NCBI RefSeq assembly: GCF_005889715.1
Contig: NZ_VCKW01000065.1
Span: 1-34,977, forward strand
Direction: 5' to 3'
Length of the DNA stretch: 34,977 nucleotides
Source: Actinomadura soli
GTDB taxonomy: Bacteria > Actinomycetota > Actinomycetes > Streptosporangiales > Streptosporangiaceae
Made by a program: the position numbers and the translations under genes
Shown: piece by piece, positions 15,575 through 23,405 of the stretch
Position numbering within the stretch: the first letter of the stretch is position 1
How the letters are laid out: each line of letters begins with the position of its first letter
Notes under the pieces: generated by a model
Told to the model about the DNA's origin: nothing
Databases searched by the model: none
What the model saw: the letters and a program-made list of their open reading frames with translations, nothing else

Positions 15575-16443
15575 GATCGTTCCCGTCCGGTCGTGGTGAT
15601 GGACGCCGGGCGGCGCTCGGCCTCGCCGGGCTCCGCCCGGAGGCCGCGGGCCCCCACCTGGTCGTCCAGCCGGCCGAGGAGGTCGATCGTGCCGTCCGGA
15701 TGCCGGCGCGCCAGGTCGCCCGTGCGGTAGTGCCGGTCGCCCGCGCCGAACCGGGCGGTGGTGAAGACCGCGGCGTCGAGCTCGGGCCGGCCGAAATAGC
15801 CGTCGGCGAGGCCGTCGCCGCCGACCAGCAGCTCGCCCGGCACGCCGATCGGCTGCGGCAGCCCGTCGAGATCGACGACGTGGGCGGTGGAGTTGGCGAT
15901 CGGGGCACCGATCGGGATACGGCCGGACGGCGGCGCGCTGACGTGGTGGGTGGTGGAGAACGTCGTGTTCTCGGGGGGCCCGTAGCCGTTGAGGACGCGC
16001 AGCCCGGGGCATGCCTCCAGCACCCGCGCGATGCTCAGCGCCACCCTGTCGTGGCGGCGCACTCCGCGTTCCCGCAGCGTGGCCGCCAGCCGCCCCGCAC
16101 GTTCGGCGAGGTCGCCGTAGGTGAGCGAGACGTCGCCGTGGACGATCGCGATCCGCGCCGGACGGGCCGCCGCGTGCGAGGCGAACAGCTCGTGGATCGA
16201 GGCGTCGCGGGGATAGTCCCGCCGGGTGGTGTCGAGGACGTCCACGTCGAAGCCGTTGGTCCCGGTGTACTTGCGGGCCACGGCCAGGAACGCCGCCACG
16301 ATCATCGCCCCGGCGCCGTCGAGGGCCCGGCCGCCGAGCGGCAGAATGGCGGTCGCGCGGTCGGGCGGCGCCGGCGGAATGATCACATCCCGGCCCGAGT
16401 CGGCCGCGGGCGGAAATCGACATGAGACAGATCTATTGATCAT
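15571..16443 (-). CDS. Internally deleted NRPS adenylation-domain protein
   Basis: A 290-residue product. The ATG at 16443 has GGGGAGG with 6-nt spacing, which selects it over an upstream in-frame ATG at 16542. Residues 47-60 (MIVAAFLAVARKYTG) look like a scrap of a condensation domain. A typical C-A linker follows (RRDYPRDASIHELF, about 74-87), then A1 (LTYGDLAERAGRLAATLR, about 107-124). At about residues 138-147 it jumps to LRVLNGYGPPENTTF, the A5 region, with Pro in place of Thr in the GPTE motif. A2, A3 and A4, some 200 residues including the P-loop, are missing. A6 (GELLVGGDGLADGYF), A7 (YRTGDLARR) and a degenerate A8 (GRLDDQVGARGLRAEPGE) follow, and the C-terminal subdomain is gone. 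The stop overlaps the next gene in ATGA, so the pair is coupled. Adenylation activity is not expected. Confidence 0.82.
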   Translation of the reverse strand: MINRSVSCRFPPAADSGRDVIIPPAPPDRATAILPLGGRALDGAGAMIVAAFLAVARKYTGTNGFDVDVLDTTRRDYPRDASIHELFASHAAARPARIAIVHGDVSLTYGDLAERAGRLAATLRERGVRRHDRVALSIARVLEACPGLRVLNGYGPPENTTFSTTHHVSAPPSGRIPIGAPIANSTAHVVDLDGLPQPIGVPGELLVGGDGLADGYFGRPELDAAVFTTARFGAGDRHYRTGDLARRHPDGTIDLLGRLDDQVGARGLRAEPGEAERRPASITTTGRERS

Positions 16444-16757
16444 GCAGAGCCTCCCCGTCAGGCTTTCTGCCGATGAATTGCATGGGTGCCATCGAATATG
16501 GCATCGGGACCAGCGGATGGGCGAGGGGCGGGCGGGGATCATGTTTGCGCACGTGCGAGATCCTGTCCCCGCGCAAACCGTGCCGTGGGGTTACCGTAAA
16601 TGCCGAAAATCGCTGCTGGTCTTGAGAAAAATGCTCGGGAGCAATGGCGGGAATGCGCATACGTCGTTTGGTTCGACCAGGCGGCGGGACGATCCCGCAC
16701 GCCGTGGCGGCCGGCATCATGCCGATGGCCCGCGTGCACCGCCCGATCTGACCGCGC
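16444..16757. other. Upstream region of the NRPS-like pair, no gene seen
   Basis: This 314-base stretch is AT-richer than its flanks, particularly 16470-16680, and holds the leader and presumably the promoter of the NRPS-like pair. Frames through it (for example one ending at 16433 on the minus strand) have poor third-position GC and no recognisable homology. An inverted repeat at 16487-16503 is described separately. No confident -10/-35 pair was identified. Confidence 0.6.
16487..16503. promoter_or_regulatory. Inverted repeat TGCCAT / ATGGCA upstream of the NRPS-like operon
   Basis: Perfect 6-nt arms TGCCAT (16487-16492) and ATGGCA (16498-16503) are separated by 5 nt. The repeat lies 44-60 bases upstream of the ATG at 16443. 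It is suited to binding by a dimeric regulator. The LuxR-type protein encoded 315 bases upstream on the same strand is the obvious candidate, by position only. Confidence 0.45.
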
Positions 16758-17573
16758 TCATGAGCGGCGCCCGATCTCGTAGCCGAGCTGGAAGTGGGTG
16801 AGCACCCCGTAGTCGGCCTTCATGCGCGCGACCCGCTTGGCGAACGTCCGGTCGCTGATCCCGAGCCGTTTGGCGATCACCGTGCCCGTCTCACCGTCGA
16901 TGAGCATCCGGACGATCCGGCTCTGCACCGGCGTGGTGATGTTGTGCGTGGTGTAGGCGGCGAACGGGTCGGACCGCTGCCAGACCCGGTCGAAGACGTC
17001 GGCCAGGTAGCGCACCACGGCCGGCACGGTCACCGCGACCGCCGTCGCGCCGTCGGGCGAGCCGGGCAGGAAGCAGATCCGCCGGTCCACGATGATCAGC
17101 CGGTTGAAGAACTCGTCGAACGTGCGGACCTCCGCGCCCGCCGCCGAGATCTCGTCGACGTAGGCGACCGTCGCCCGGTCGTGGCGGGCGGTGTGCTGGT
17201 ACAGCGTCCGCATCGACGCCCCGCGCCGCAGCGCCCGCCGATCGCGCTCCAGTGCCGTGCGGAGCCTCTCGCCGTCGCGCGACCCGCCCGGCTGGGCGGT
17301 GAGCAGCTCCGCGCGGCACCGGCCGATGGCCGCCGCGATCCGCCGGTCGATCGTGTCGGTCCCCTCCAGCGGCTCGAACCCGCCGGAGACCGCCGCCGCG
17401 CGCGTGCCCTCGGCGCCGGCGAGCGACGTCAGCTGCGACTCCATCTCCCGCAACGCCAGGGCCGCCTGCTCGGCGTGCGACCGGAGATAGCGCAGCGTCC
17501 GGCCGAAGGAGTCCTCGGGCGCAGACCCGTCCTGGAACTGCTTCGCCCGGCTCGCATCCTTGGTTTCGTGCAT
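16758..17573 (-). CDS. LuxR-type HTH transcriptional regulator with TrmB/PLD-like sensor region
   Basis: A 271-residue protein. The start at ATG 17573 (HETKDASRAKQF) is chosen for its upstream GGGGG run; ORF extensions to 17627 read less well. The N-terminal 90 residues include a helical segment (LRYLRSHAEQAALALREMESQL). The middle has DRRALRRGASMRTLYQHTARHDRATVAYVDEISAAGAEVRT followed by LIIVDRRICFLPG, the pattern of phospholipase-D-like/TrmB-type sensor domains in actinomycete LuxR proteins. The C-terminal 60 residues are a LuxR-type helix-turn-helix (QSRIVRMLIDGETGTVIAKRLGISDRTFAKRVARM). It lies upstream of the NRPS-like pair and is a plausible regulator of it. The gene at 22628-23293 encodes a shorter relative with the same core. 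Confidence 0.82.
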   Translation of the reverse strand: MHETKDASRAKQFQDGSAPEDSFGRTLRYLRSHAEQAALALREMESQLTSLAGAEGTRAAAVSGGFEPLEGTDTIDRRIAAAIGRCRAELLTAQPGGSRDGERLRTALERDRRALRRGASMRTLYQHTARHDRATVAYVDEISAAGAEVRTFDEFFNRLIIVDRRICFLPGSPDGATAVAVTVPAVVRYLADVFDRVWQRSDPFAAYTTHNITTPVQSRIVRMLIDGETGTVIAKRLGISDRTFAKRVARMKADYGVLTHFQLGYEIGRRS

Positions 17574-17688
17574 CACAACATGCCCCCTGCGTGTGGACTT
17601 CTGTGATGGGGATTCGTCCGCGAACAAGGGGAGGGACCTGGCCGCTACCGGCCTCGTCCGGCCGTCGGCGATTGCGGCGCGGGGACCG

Positions 17689-18009
17689 TCAAAGGTAGAG
17701 GCCCGTGCCGTGTTCGGGGCGCTCGCTGGCGATGGCGTGCAGGTCGCGCTCGCGCATGACGAGGTAGTTCTCGCCCTGGATCTCGACTTCGAACTGGTCG
17801 CCGGGGTGGAACAGCACCCGGTCGCCGGGCTTGACGATCCGGACGTGGTGGCCGACCCCGCAGACCTCGCCCCAGACCAGGCGGTTCCCCTGCTCCACCG
17901 TCGCGGGGATGACGATCCCGCCGGTGCTGCGGCGCTCCCCGCTGTCCTTCTCGACCTTGATCATGACCCGGTCGTGGAGCATCTGGACTTCGAACTTCGG
18001 CTCGGACAC
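17689..18009 (-). CDS. GroES-family (Cpn10) co-chaperonin paralogue
   Basis: A 106-residue protein with the GroES fold signature: LHDRVMIKVEKD at the N-terminus, a mobile-loop-like segment ERRSTGGIVIPAT that would contact the GroEL apical domain, VWGEVCGVG, VKPGDRVLFHPGD, and GENYLVMRERDLHAI at the C-terminus. It differs from housekeeping GroES, with a 10-residue polar tail and no adjacent groEL, so it is probably a second, specialised copy. The start is GTG at 18009. It lies 10 bases downstream of the epimerase stop on the same strand and is likely co-transcribed with it. The reason for the association is unknown. Confidence 0.82.
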   Translation of the reverse strand: MSEPKFEVQMLHDRVMIKVEKDSGERRSTGGIVIPATVEQGNRLVWGEVCGVGHHVRIVKPGDRVLFHPGDQFEVEIQGENYLVMRERDLHAIASERPEHGTGLYL

Positions 18010-18019
18010 GCTGGGGAGT

Positions 18020-18928
18020 TTAGTCGCCGGTCCGGGTGAGAGCGTTCCACGAGCCCGCGATGATCTCGGGGAGCGACGAGCGCTCCGGCCGCCAGCCGAG
18101 CCCGGCCCGGACGGCGGAGGCGTCGCAGATCAGCACGGGCGCCTCGGGTCGCGCGGGACGCCGGATCGTGGGCACGGCTCGCCCGGTCGTCTCCTCGACG
18201 GCGGCGACGACCTCGTGGACGGCCGTCCCGATGCCGCTGCCGACGTTGTAGACCCGCTCCTCGCCGGGCCGCGCCGTCTCCAGCGCCCGGACGTAGGCGG
18301 CGGCGAGATCGTCCACGTGCAGGTACTCGCGGACGGCGCGCCCGTCGCCGTTGATCTCCAGGTGCGGAGCGTGCCCGGCCGCCACGGCGAGGGCCTTCGG
18401 GATCAGCCGCGTCTCGTCCGGGTCGGCCCGGCCGTCCACCGACCCGGCGACGTTGAACGTGCGCAGGACGACCGCGCCGATCGCACCCGTCCGGGCGTGG
18501 AACCGGACGGCCTGCTCGGCGGCCAGCTTCGACGCCCCGTACGGGCTGGACGGCGCCGTGCTCTCGCTCTCCGGGATCGGCTGGCGCTCCGGCGTCCCGT
18601 ACACGGCGGCCGTCGAGCCGAACACCACCCGCTCCGCGCGCACGGACTGCAGCAGGTTCACCGTGCCCTGCACGTTGGCGGTGAAGTACCGCAGCGGGGC
18701 GTCGAACGACTCGCGGACGCGGGTGAGCGCCGCCAGATGGCACACCCCGTCGTAGGGGCCGCCCGGCAGGCCGTCCGGGTCGAGGAGGTCGCCGTGGACG
18801 GGACGGACCCCGTCCGGCACACCGGCGCTCCGCCTGACCAGCCCGTCGACGTCATGCCCGGCCGCGACCAGCCGCCGCCCGACCGCGTACCCGATGTAAC
18901 CCGCCGCCCCCGTCACCAGCACCCGCAT
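18020..18928 (-). CDS. NAD-dependent sugar-nucleotide epimerase/dehydratase (UDP-glucose 4-epimerase-like)
   Basis: A 302-residue extended short-chain dehydrogenase. The Rossmann motif is GAAGYIG at residues 7-13 and the substrate Ser/Thr lies in FGSTAAVYG. The catalytic YGASK has its Tyr near residue 149. The later motifs LRTFNVAG, REYLHVDDLAAAYVRAL and VYNVGSG are typical of GalE/RmlB relatives. It would act on a nucleotide sugar in the cytoplasm with tightly bound NAD. Which sugar cannot be decided, and the length is on the short side for GalE. It is followed after 10 bases by the GroES-like gene. Confidence 0.88.
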   Translation of the reverse strand: MRVLVTGAAGYIGYAVGRRLVAAGHDVDGLVRRSAGVPDGVRPVHGDLLDPDGLPGGPYDGVCHLAALTRVRESFDAPLRYFTANVQGTVNLLQSVRAERVVFGSTAAVYGTPERQPIPESESTAPSSPYGASKLAAEQAVRFHARTGAIGAVVLRTFNVAGSVDGRADPDETRLIPKALAVAAGHAPHLEINGDGRAVREYLHVDDLAAAYVRALETARPGEERVYNVGSGIGTAVHEVVAAVEETTGRAVPTIRRPARPEAPVLICDASAVRAGLGWRPERSSLPEIIAGSWNALTRTGD

Positions 18929-18938
18929 GAGCCCGTGT

Positions 18939-19739
18939 CTACCCGAGGCGACGGCGCCCGGGAAGCCCGGGTCCCGTGTAGGTGCGGCCGGTGTTGGACG
19001 ATATCCGCGTGACGAGCCCGCGCGGCAGGAAGCGGGAGGCGCCGACGATCGCCTTGTACTGCGGGCCCGGGATGCTGACCTGGACGCCCCGCCGCAGGTC
19101 GCGGAGCCCGGCGGCCACGACGTCGTCCTTGTCCAGCCACATGAACCCGGGCAGGCCCGACATGTCCATCCTGGCGCGCTCGTGGAACTCGGTGCGCACG
19201 TAGCCGGGGCACAGCGCCATCACGCGGACGCGGCCCTCCGAGCGCCGGGCGATGTCGGCGGCGGCGGCCTGGCTGAAGCTCACCACCCACGCCTTGGACG
19301 CCCCGTACGTGCCGCGCGTCGCGAACGCCGCCGCGGACGCCACGTTGACGACCCCGCCCCGGCCGCGGTCGAGCATCCCCGGCAGCACGGCGTGGGTGAG
19401 CCGCAGGACGGCCTCGCAGTGCACCTTCAGCATGGTCAGCTCGTCCGACACCGGGACGTCAAGGAACACGCCGTTGTGGCCGAACCCGGCGTTGTTGATC
19501 AGCAGGTCGACGTCGTCGCGGACGCGTTCCTCCGCCGCCGCGAGGCCGTCCTCCGTGGACAGGTCGGCGGGCAGCGCCTCGGCGCGCACGGCGTACCTGC
19601 CGCCCAGCTCGGCGGCGGTCCGCTCCAGCCGCTCGGCGTCGCGGGCCAGCAGGACCAGGTCGAATCCGTCGGAGGCGAGGCGGCGGGCGAAGGCGGCACC
19701 GATGCCCGCGGTCGCGCCGGTGATGAAGGCGGTCGGCAT
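18939..19739 (-). CDS. Short-chain dehydrogenase/reductase (classical SDR)
   Basis: A 266-residue classical SDR. The cofactor motif is TGATAGIG at residues 8-15, with ARDAERL following the second strand. NNAGFGHNG is near residue 87 and VNVASAAAF near 135. The catalytic YGASKAWV has Tyr near 149, and the LCPGYVRTEF segment follows. The C-terminal 60 residues, rich in Arg and Gly, resemble actinomycete SDRs of the Rv3085 type. It starts at ATG 19739, 60 bases downstream of the monooxygenase gene on the same strand. The M. tuberculosis mymA operon likewise pairs a Baeyer-Villiger-type monooxygenase with an SDR, so sequential oxidation of one substrate is plausible. Substrate unknown. Confidence 0.9.
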   Translation of the reverse strand: MPTAFITGATAGIGAAFARRLASDGFDLVLLARDAERLERTAAELGGRYAVRAEALPADLSTEDGLAAAEERVRDDVDLLINNAGFGHNGVFLDVPVSDELTMLKVHCEAVLRLTHAVLPGMLDRGRGGVVNVASAAAFATRGTYGASKAWVVSFSQAAAADIARRSEGRVRVMALCPGYVRTEFHERARMDMSGLPGFMWLDKDDVVAAGLRDLRRGVQVSIPGPQYKAIVGASRFLPRGLVTRISSNTGRTYTGPGLPGRRRLG

Positions 19740-19799
19740 GGCACCGAGCCTAAGCCGCCCGGCACCGGCGGGGCCACCGGGGGCTGCCCGGCCACCCGG

Positions 19800-21257
19800 T
19801 TACCGGGCCGCGGCGGGCCGGGCGCGGAAGTGGCGCGGGTCGGGGCGGCGGGTCGCGCGGCGGTAGGCGAACGTGAACCCGGGCCAGTTGCTGACGACCT
19901 CGCCGTCCGCGGTCATGTACCAGCTCCGGCATCCCGCGTTCCACACCGTCGAGCGGAGCCGGTCCCGCATCTCGCGGGTGAACGCCTCCTGCGCGTCCGG
20001 CCGGACGTCGATCCAGCCGAGCCCGGCGCGGCGCAGCGCCTCGACGCAGCCGAGGACGTACCTGAACTGCGACTCCAGCATGTAGATGATCGAGTTGTGG
20101 CCGAGGTTGGTGTAGGGGCCGTACAGCAGGAACAGGTTCGGGAAGCCGCTGACGGTGATGCCGAGATGGGCCTGCGCGCCGCCGCGCCACGCCTCGTTCA
20201 GCTCCCGGCCGCCCCGTCCGACGATCTTCATGGGGGAGAGGAACTCGGTGGCGCGGAACCCGGTCGCGTAGACGATGACGTCCACGCCGTACTCGCGCTC
20301 GGCGGTCCTGATGCCGGACGGGGTGACGGCCGTGATCGGGTCGGTGACGAGGTCCACATCCGGCCTGGCCAGCGTCGGATAGTAGTCGCTGGAGAGGAGG
20401 ATCCGCTTGCAGCCCATCGGGTGGCGGGGGATGAGCGCGTCCCGCAGGACGGGGTCGCCGACGCCGTCCCTCAGCGCCTTCTTGAACCGCCTCTCCGTCA
20501 GCGCCAGCAGCCTCGGGAACTTCACGAACCCCAGCGCCCGCGACTCGTACGCCGCGTAGACGCGGGCGCGGCTCAGCTCGTACACCCCGGGCACGTGCGC
20601 CAGGACGGCCTTCTCCCAGCCCCGGTACGGCCGGTCCGGCTTGTCGATCACGTACGGCGCGGTCCGCTGGAACAGCCGCACCTCCGCCGCGTCCCGCGCG
20701 ATCTCCGGGACGATCTGGATCGCGCTCGCGCCCGTCCCGACCACCGCGACCCGCCGTCCCCGCAGGTCGATGCCGTGGTCCCAGCGGGCGGAGTGGAAGC
20801 TCGGCCCGGCGAACGACGCGCGCCCCTCGATCGGCGGCAGCGCGGGCCGGTTGAGCTGCCCGCACGCGGGCACCAGCACCCGCGCCGCCAGCTCGCCGGA
20901 CGTCGTGGAGATCCGCCAGAGCGCCGCGTCCTCGTCGAACCGCGCCTCCGTGACCTCGGTCCCGAACCGGATCTTTTCCAGGACGCCGTGCTTGCGGGCG
21001 CAGTGCCGCAGGTATTCGAGGATCTCCGGCTGCGGCGGGAAGCGCCGCGACCAGTCCGCCTTCCGCTCGAACGAGAAGGAGTACAGGTGGGACGGGATGT
21101 CGCACGCCGCTCCCGGATAGGTGTTGTCGCGCCACGTGCCCCCGAGCCCGGCGGCCTTCTCCAGGATCACCACGTCGCGGATCCCGGCCCGCCGGAGCCG
21201 GATCGCCATCCCGATCCCGCCGAACCCGCTCCCGATGATCACCACGCTGTGCGCCAT
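19800..21257 (-). CDS. FAD-dependent Baeyer-Villiger-type monooxygenase (EthA/MymA-like)
   Basis: A 485-residue flavoprotein of normal family length. GSGFGGIGMA at residues 9-18 binds FAD. LGGTWRDNTYPGAACDIPSHLYSFSF is the conserved substrate/FAD region. FAGPSFHSARWDHG matches the FxGxxxHxxxW fingerprint of Baeyer-Villiger monooxygenases. VVGTGASAIQIVPEIA is the second, NADPH-binding Rossmann motif, and VDVIVYATGF and LGHNSIIYMLE lie toward the C-terminus. It would insert oxygen into ketones or oxidise heteroatoms using NADPH and O2. The ATG at 21257 (AHSVVIIGSG) is preferred over the much longer upstream frame, which is not coding-like. It likely forms an operon with the downstream SDR. Confidence 0.92.
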   Translation of the reverse strand: MAHSVVIIGSGFGGIGMAIRLRRAGIRDVVILEKAAGLGGTWRDNTYPGAACDIPSHLYSFSFERKADWSRRFPPQPEILEYLRHCARKHGVLEKIRFGTEVTEARFDEDAALWRISTTSGELAARVLVPACGQLNRPALPPIEGRASFAGPSFHSARWDHGIDLRGRRVAVVGTGASAIQIVPEIARDAAEVRLFQRTAPYVIDKPDRPYRGWEKAVLAHVPGVYELSRARVYAAYESRALGFVKFPRLLALTERRFKKALRDGVGDPVLRDALIPRHPMGCKRILLSSDYYPTLARPDVDLVTDPITAVTPSGIRTAEREYGVDVIVYATGFRATEFLSPMKIVGRGGRELNEAWRGGAQAHLGITVSGFPNLFLLYGPYTNLGHNSIIYMLESQFRYVLGCVEALRRAGLGWIDVRPDAQEAFTREMRDRLRSTVWNAGCRSWYMTADGEVVSNWPGFTFAYRRATRRPDPRHFRARPAAAR

Positions 21258-21374
21258 GGCCGTCCCGAATCTCGTTCCGCCGCGGTCCCTCCCCGAGCGT
21301 AGGTGACCGTGAAGCCGCAGAACAGGCACCGGAATCGCGGCTCTTTTGTCGGCCGCACCTGCCACGATTCCGCC

Positions 21375-22497
21375 ATGCTCTGCGACACCCTCCGGGCGAA
21401 GGCGCGCAAGGACGACGGCCTGGACGGCGTCCGCGCCGCCGCCCTCGACCGCGCCCGCTGGTTCCTCGACCTCGTCGACCGGGGCTGGGCGGACGGCGTC
21501 ACGGACGAGGCACGGCTGCACGAGGAGCAGACGCGGCGGAACCGGCTGGCCCGGGACGAGTTCACCCGGAGGCTGCCCGCCTGCCCGGCCTGGCGGACGG
21601 CCGGGCGTACCTCGTCGCCCTCGTCTGGCCGGGGCGGCCGGCGAGGACTGGATCATCTGGCACTACGCGTCCGAGATCAGGGGCGCGGCGTCGCGGGCCC
21701 GGGGCTGGTCGCGCGACGAGGCCGCGGTCCTGCTGCTCGGCGCCGCCGAGGTCACGACCGACTACCGGCTCGCCGAAGCGCTCGACGTCGCGCTGAGGGC
21801 CGTCGAGCAGCTCGAACCCGCGGACCTCTACGAGCTGGCGCCCTGGCTCCGGCACGTGTCCGGCACGTTCGCCAGGGCCGACATCCCGATCGGCTACCGC
21901 GGCCCGCTCGCCAAGCGCCTGTGGGGCCTGATGGAGACCGTGGACGAGGCGATCCTGCCCGACGGGCTGATGCCCGTGTCCGAGAGGTGGGCCGCCCCGT
22001 TGCGCGCGTCGGCGGCGACGGCGCCGGCGTTGGAGCGGGCGCGGTTCGTCCGGCACCTGGTGAGCCTGTTCGTCGGCGTGACCTCGATCGCCGCCGACGC
22101 CGAGTGGACCGACCGCGGCGAGGACCGGTTCGCCGCGTACTGGCGCGAGACGACGTTCGGCGAGCTGAGCGCGAGCGCCGAGGTCCGCCGCGCCGCGCTG
22201 GCGCGCGCGCTGCCCCGCACGAAGATCGCCGGCCGCTGCTCGCTCGACGGCCGCTACCTGGTCGTCCGCGGCGAGCTGCGCACGTACAAGATCCATCTGG
22301 GGTCGGCCAACATCCTGATGGAGCCGGACGACTCCTACCTCTGCATCGTCCAGGCCAGGGGCAGGAGCATGGGCACCGTGTACCTGCCGTTCGAGGACGA
22401 GCGGCTCTCCCTCATCCTCAGCAAGGCGTTCCTGCTCGCCGCCGACCACAAGATCACCGACGAGTCCATCCGCGCGCAGATCAAGCGAGGTGCCTGA
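21375..22497 (+). pseudogene. Frameshifted DUF4132/DUF7737-like protein gene
   Basis: Coding character passes through three frames. The first part starts at ATG 21375 (MLCDTLRAKARKDDGLDG...RDEFTRRLPACP). A short coding-like stretch in the next frame covers about 21590-21634 (LADGRAYLVALVWPG). The main part (EDWIIWHYASEIRGAASRARG...) runs to the stop at 22495-22497. The C-terminal section RTYKIHLGSANILMEPDD, YLCIV, YLPFEDERLSLILSKAFLLAADHKITD matches the conserved end of DUF4132-family proteins (DUF7737). Both shifts behave like single missing bases in GC runs near 21589 and 21631-21634. Family members are usually much longer, so a central deletion is also likely. It could be a pseudogene or carry assembly indels. 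Function of the family is not established. Confidence 0.6.
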
Positions 22498-22621
22498 TGC
22501 CCGCCGTGACGTTCCGCGACGAGACCGCGACCGGCAGGTCGAGGACCTGGACGAGGAGGTCGACCTCACCACCGACCCCGACCTGGTCTTCGTCAAGCTC
22601 GTCCCGCTGGCGGGCGGCTGA
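22497..22621 (+). pseudogene. Small frameshifted fragment after the DUF4132-like gene
   Basis: An ATG overlaps the upstream stop in TGATG and begins MPAVTFRDET. After about 22525 the coding-like frame changes to one reading RDRQVEDLDEEVDLTTDP then LVFVKLVPLAGG, stopping at 22619-22621. The acidic, well-coded second half cannot be reached from any start codon in its own frame, so one base appears to be missing. This is the same kind of lesion as in the preceding gene. It could be a small coupled partner or part of the same decayed locus. Confidence 0.4.
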
Positions 22622-22627
22622 CCGGGG

Positions 22628-23293
22628 TCAGCCGATCAGGCCGAACTCGTGGGCGCGCAGGCCCGCCTGGAAGCGGGAGCCGGCGTCCAGCAGGGTGAGG
22701 ATCTCCGCGACGCGGCGGCGGTAGGTGCGCAGCGACATGCCGAGGCGGCGCGCCGCGGCCTCGTCCTTCAGCCCGCCGGCGAGCAGCCGCAGGATGCGGA
22801 CGCTCTCCTCCGACAGCGCCGGGGGCCGGTCGCGGCGGTAGTCGTCGAGGTCGGTCGCCTTGTCCCACGTCGCCTCGAACAACGAGATGACGCCCCGGAC
22901 GACGCTCGGCGACCGCACGACCGTGTACTCGCGCACGCCGCCCGCGGGCGGGCCCGCGAGGATCGCGACCCGCCGGTCCACGATGATCGTCTCGTGGGGG
23001 AGGTCCGTCGTGCAGATCCGGACGCGGGCGCCCGCCTTGTTGATCTCCACTAGGTGCCGCTCCGACTCCTCGTCCGCGAGCGCCGCCGGGTTGTGGAGCT
23101 TGTAGGTGACGGGCGCCGGCGCGGCCTTGTACCGCTCCGCGACGATCCGCTCCCGGTAGCCGGGCATCGCCCAGGTCTTCAGGTCGGTGGCGGCGCAGGC
23201 GAACTCCTCGCACCCGAGGAACAGCGGCCCGGCCCGCTCGGCCAGCTCCGCCTCGCCGCGCAGCACGACGTTCCGGTCCAGATCGGCGCTCAT
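22628..23293 (-). CDS. LuxR-type HTH regulator with TrmB/PLD-like core
   Basis: A 221-residue protein starting at ATG 23293. The N-terminal region (FLGCEEFACAATDLKTWAMPGYRERIVAERYKAA) is followed by ARVRICTTDLPHETIIVDRRVAILAGPP. This resembles the sensor part of the regulator at 16758-17573, including the shared IIVDRR segment. The C-terminus ALSEESVRILRLLAGGLKDEAAARRLGMSLRTYRRRVAEIL is a LuxR-type helix-turn-helix. It is divergent from the aldo/keto reductase gene, and the strong palindrome at 23346-23367 lies between them, so it probably controls that gene and itself. No phosphoacceptor receiver domain is present. Ligand unknown. Confidence 0.85.
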   Translation of the reverse strand: MSADLDRNVVLRGEAELAERAGPLFLGCEEFACAATDLKTWAMPGYRERIVAERYKAAPAPVTYKLHNPAALADEESERHLVEINKAGARVRICTTDLPHETIIVDRRVAILAGPPAGGVREYTVVRSPSVVRGVISLFEATWDKATDLDDYRRDRPPALSEESVRILRLLAGGLKDEAAARRLGMSLRTYRRRVAEILTLLDAGSRFQAGLRAHEFGLIG

Positions 23294-23345
23294 CGCGTTT
23301 CAGCCCGCCGCAGTTCAGTCCGCATCGCACTTCAGTCTGCCACGC

Positions 23346-23367
23346 GGCTGGCAGCAAGCTGCCAGCC
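23346..23367. promoter_or_regulatory. 22-bp palindromic operator between LuxR regulator and aldo/keto reductase
   Basis: Arms GGCTGGCAG (23346-23354) and CTGCCAGCC (23359-23367) are perfect 9-nt inverted repeats around a 4-nt centre. It lies 39 bases before the reductase ATG and 53 bases before the regulator ATG. Position in a short divergent intergenic region argues for a regulator site rather than a terminator. Confidence 0.7.
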
Positions 23368-23405
23368 GTTCGTCCCGGCCGGGAGCCCGCAGCACAGTGG
23401 GACCC

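Noticed and set aside
16433..16720. 95-codon small protein upstream of the NRPS-like pair
   Set aside because: Poor third-position GC, no homology, and it overlaps the ribosome site and start of the real gene.
21303..22724. Single 473-codon protein in one frame
   Set aside because: Only its first 75 or so codons look coding; the rest is Arg-rich shadow, and the true frame shifts to another register.
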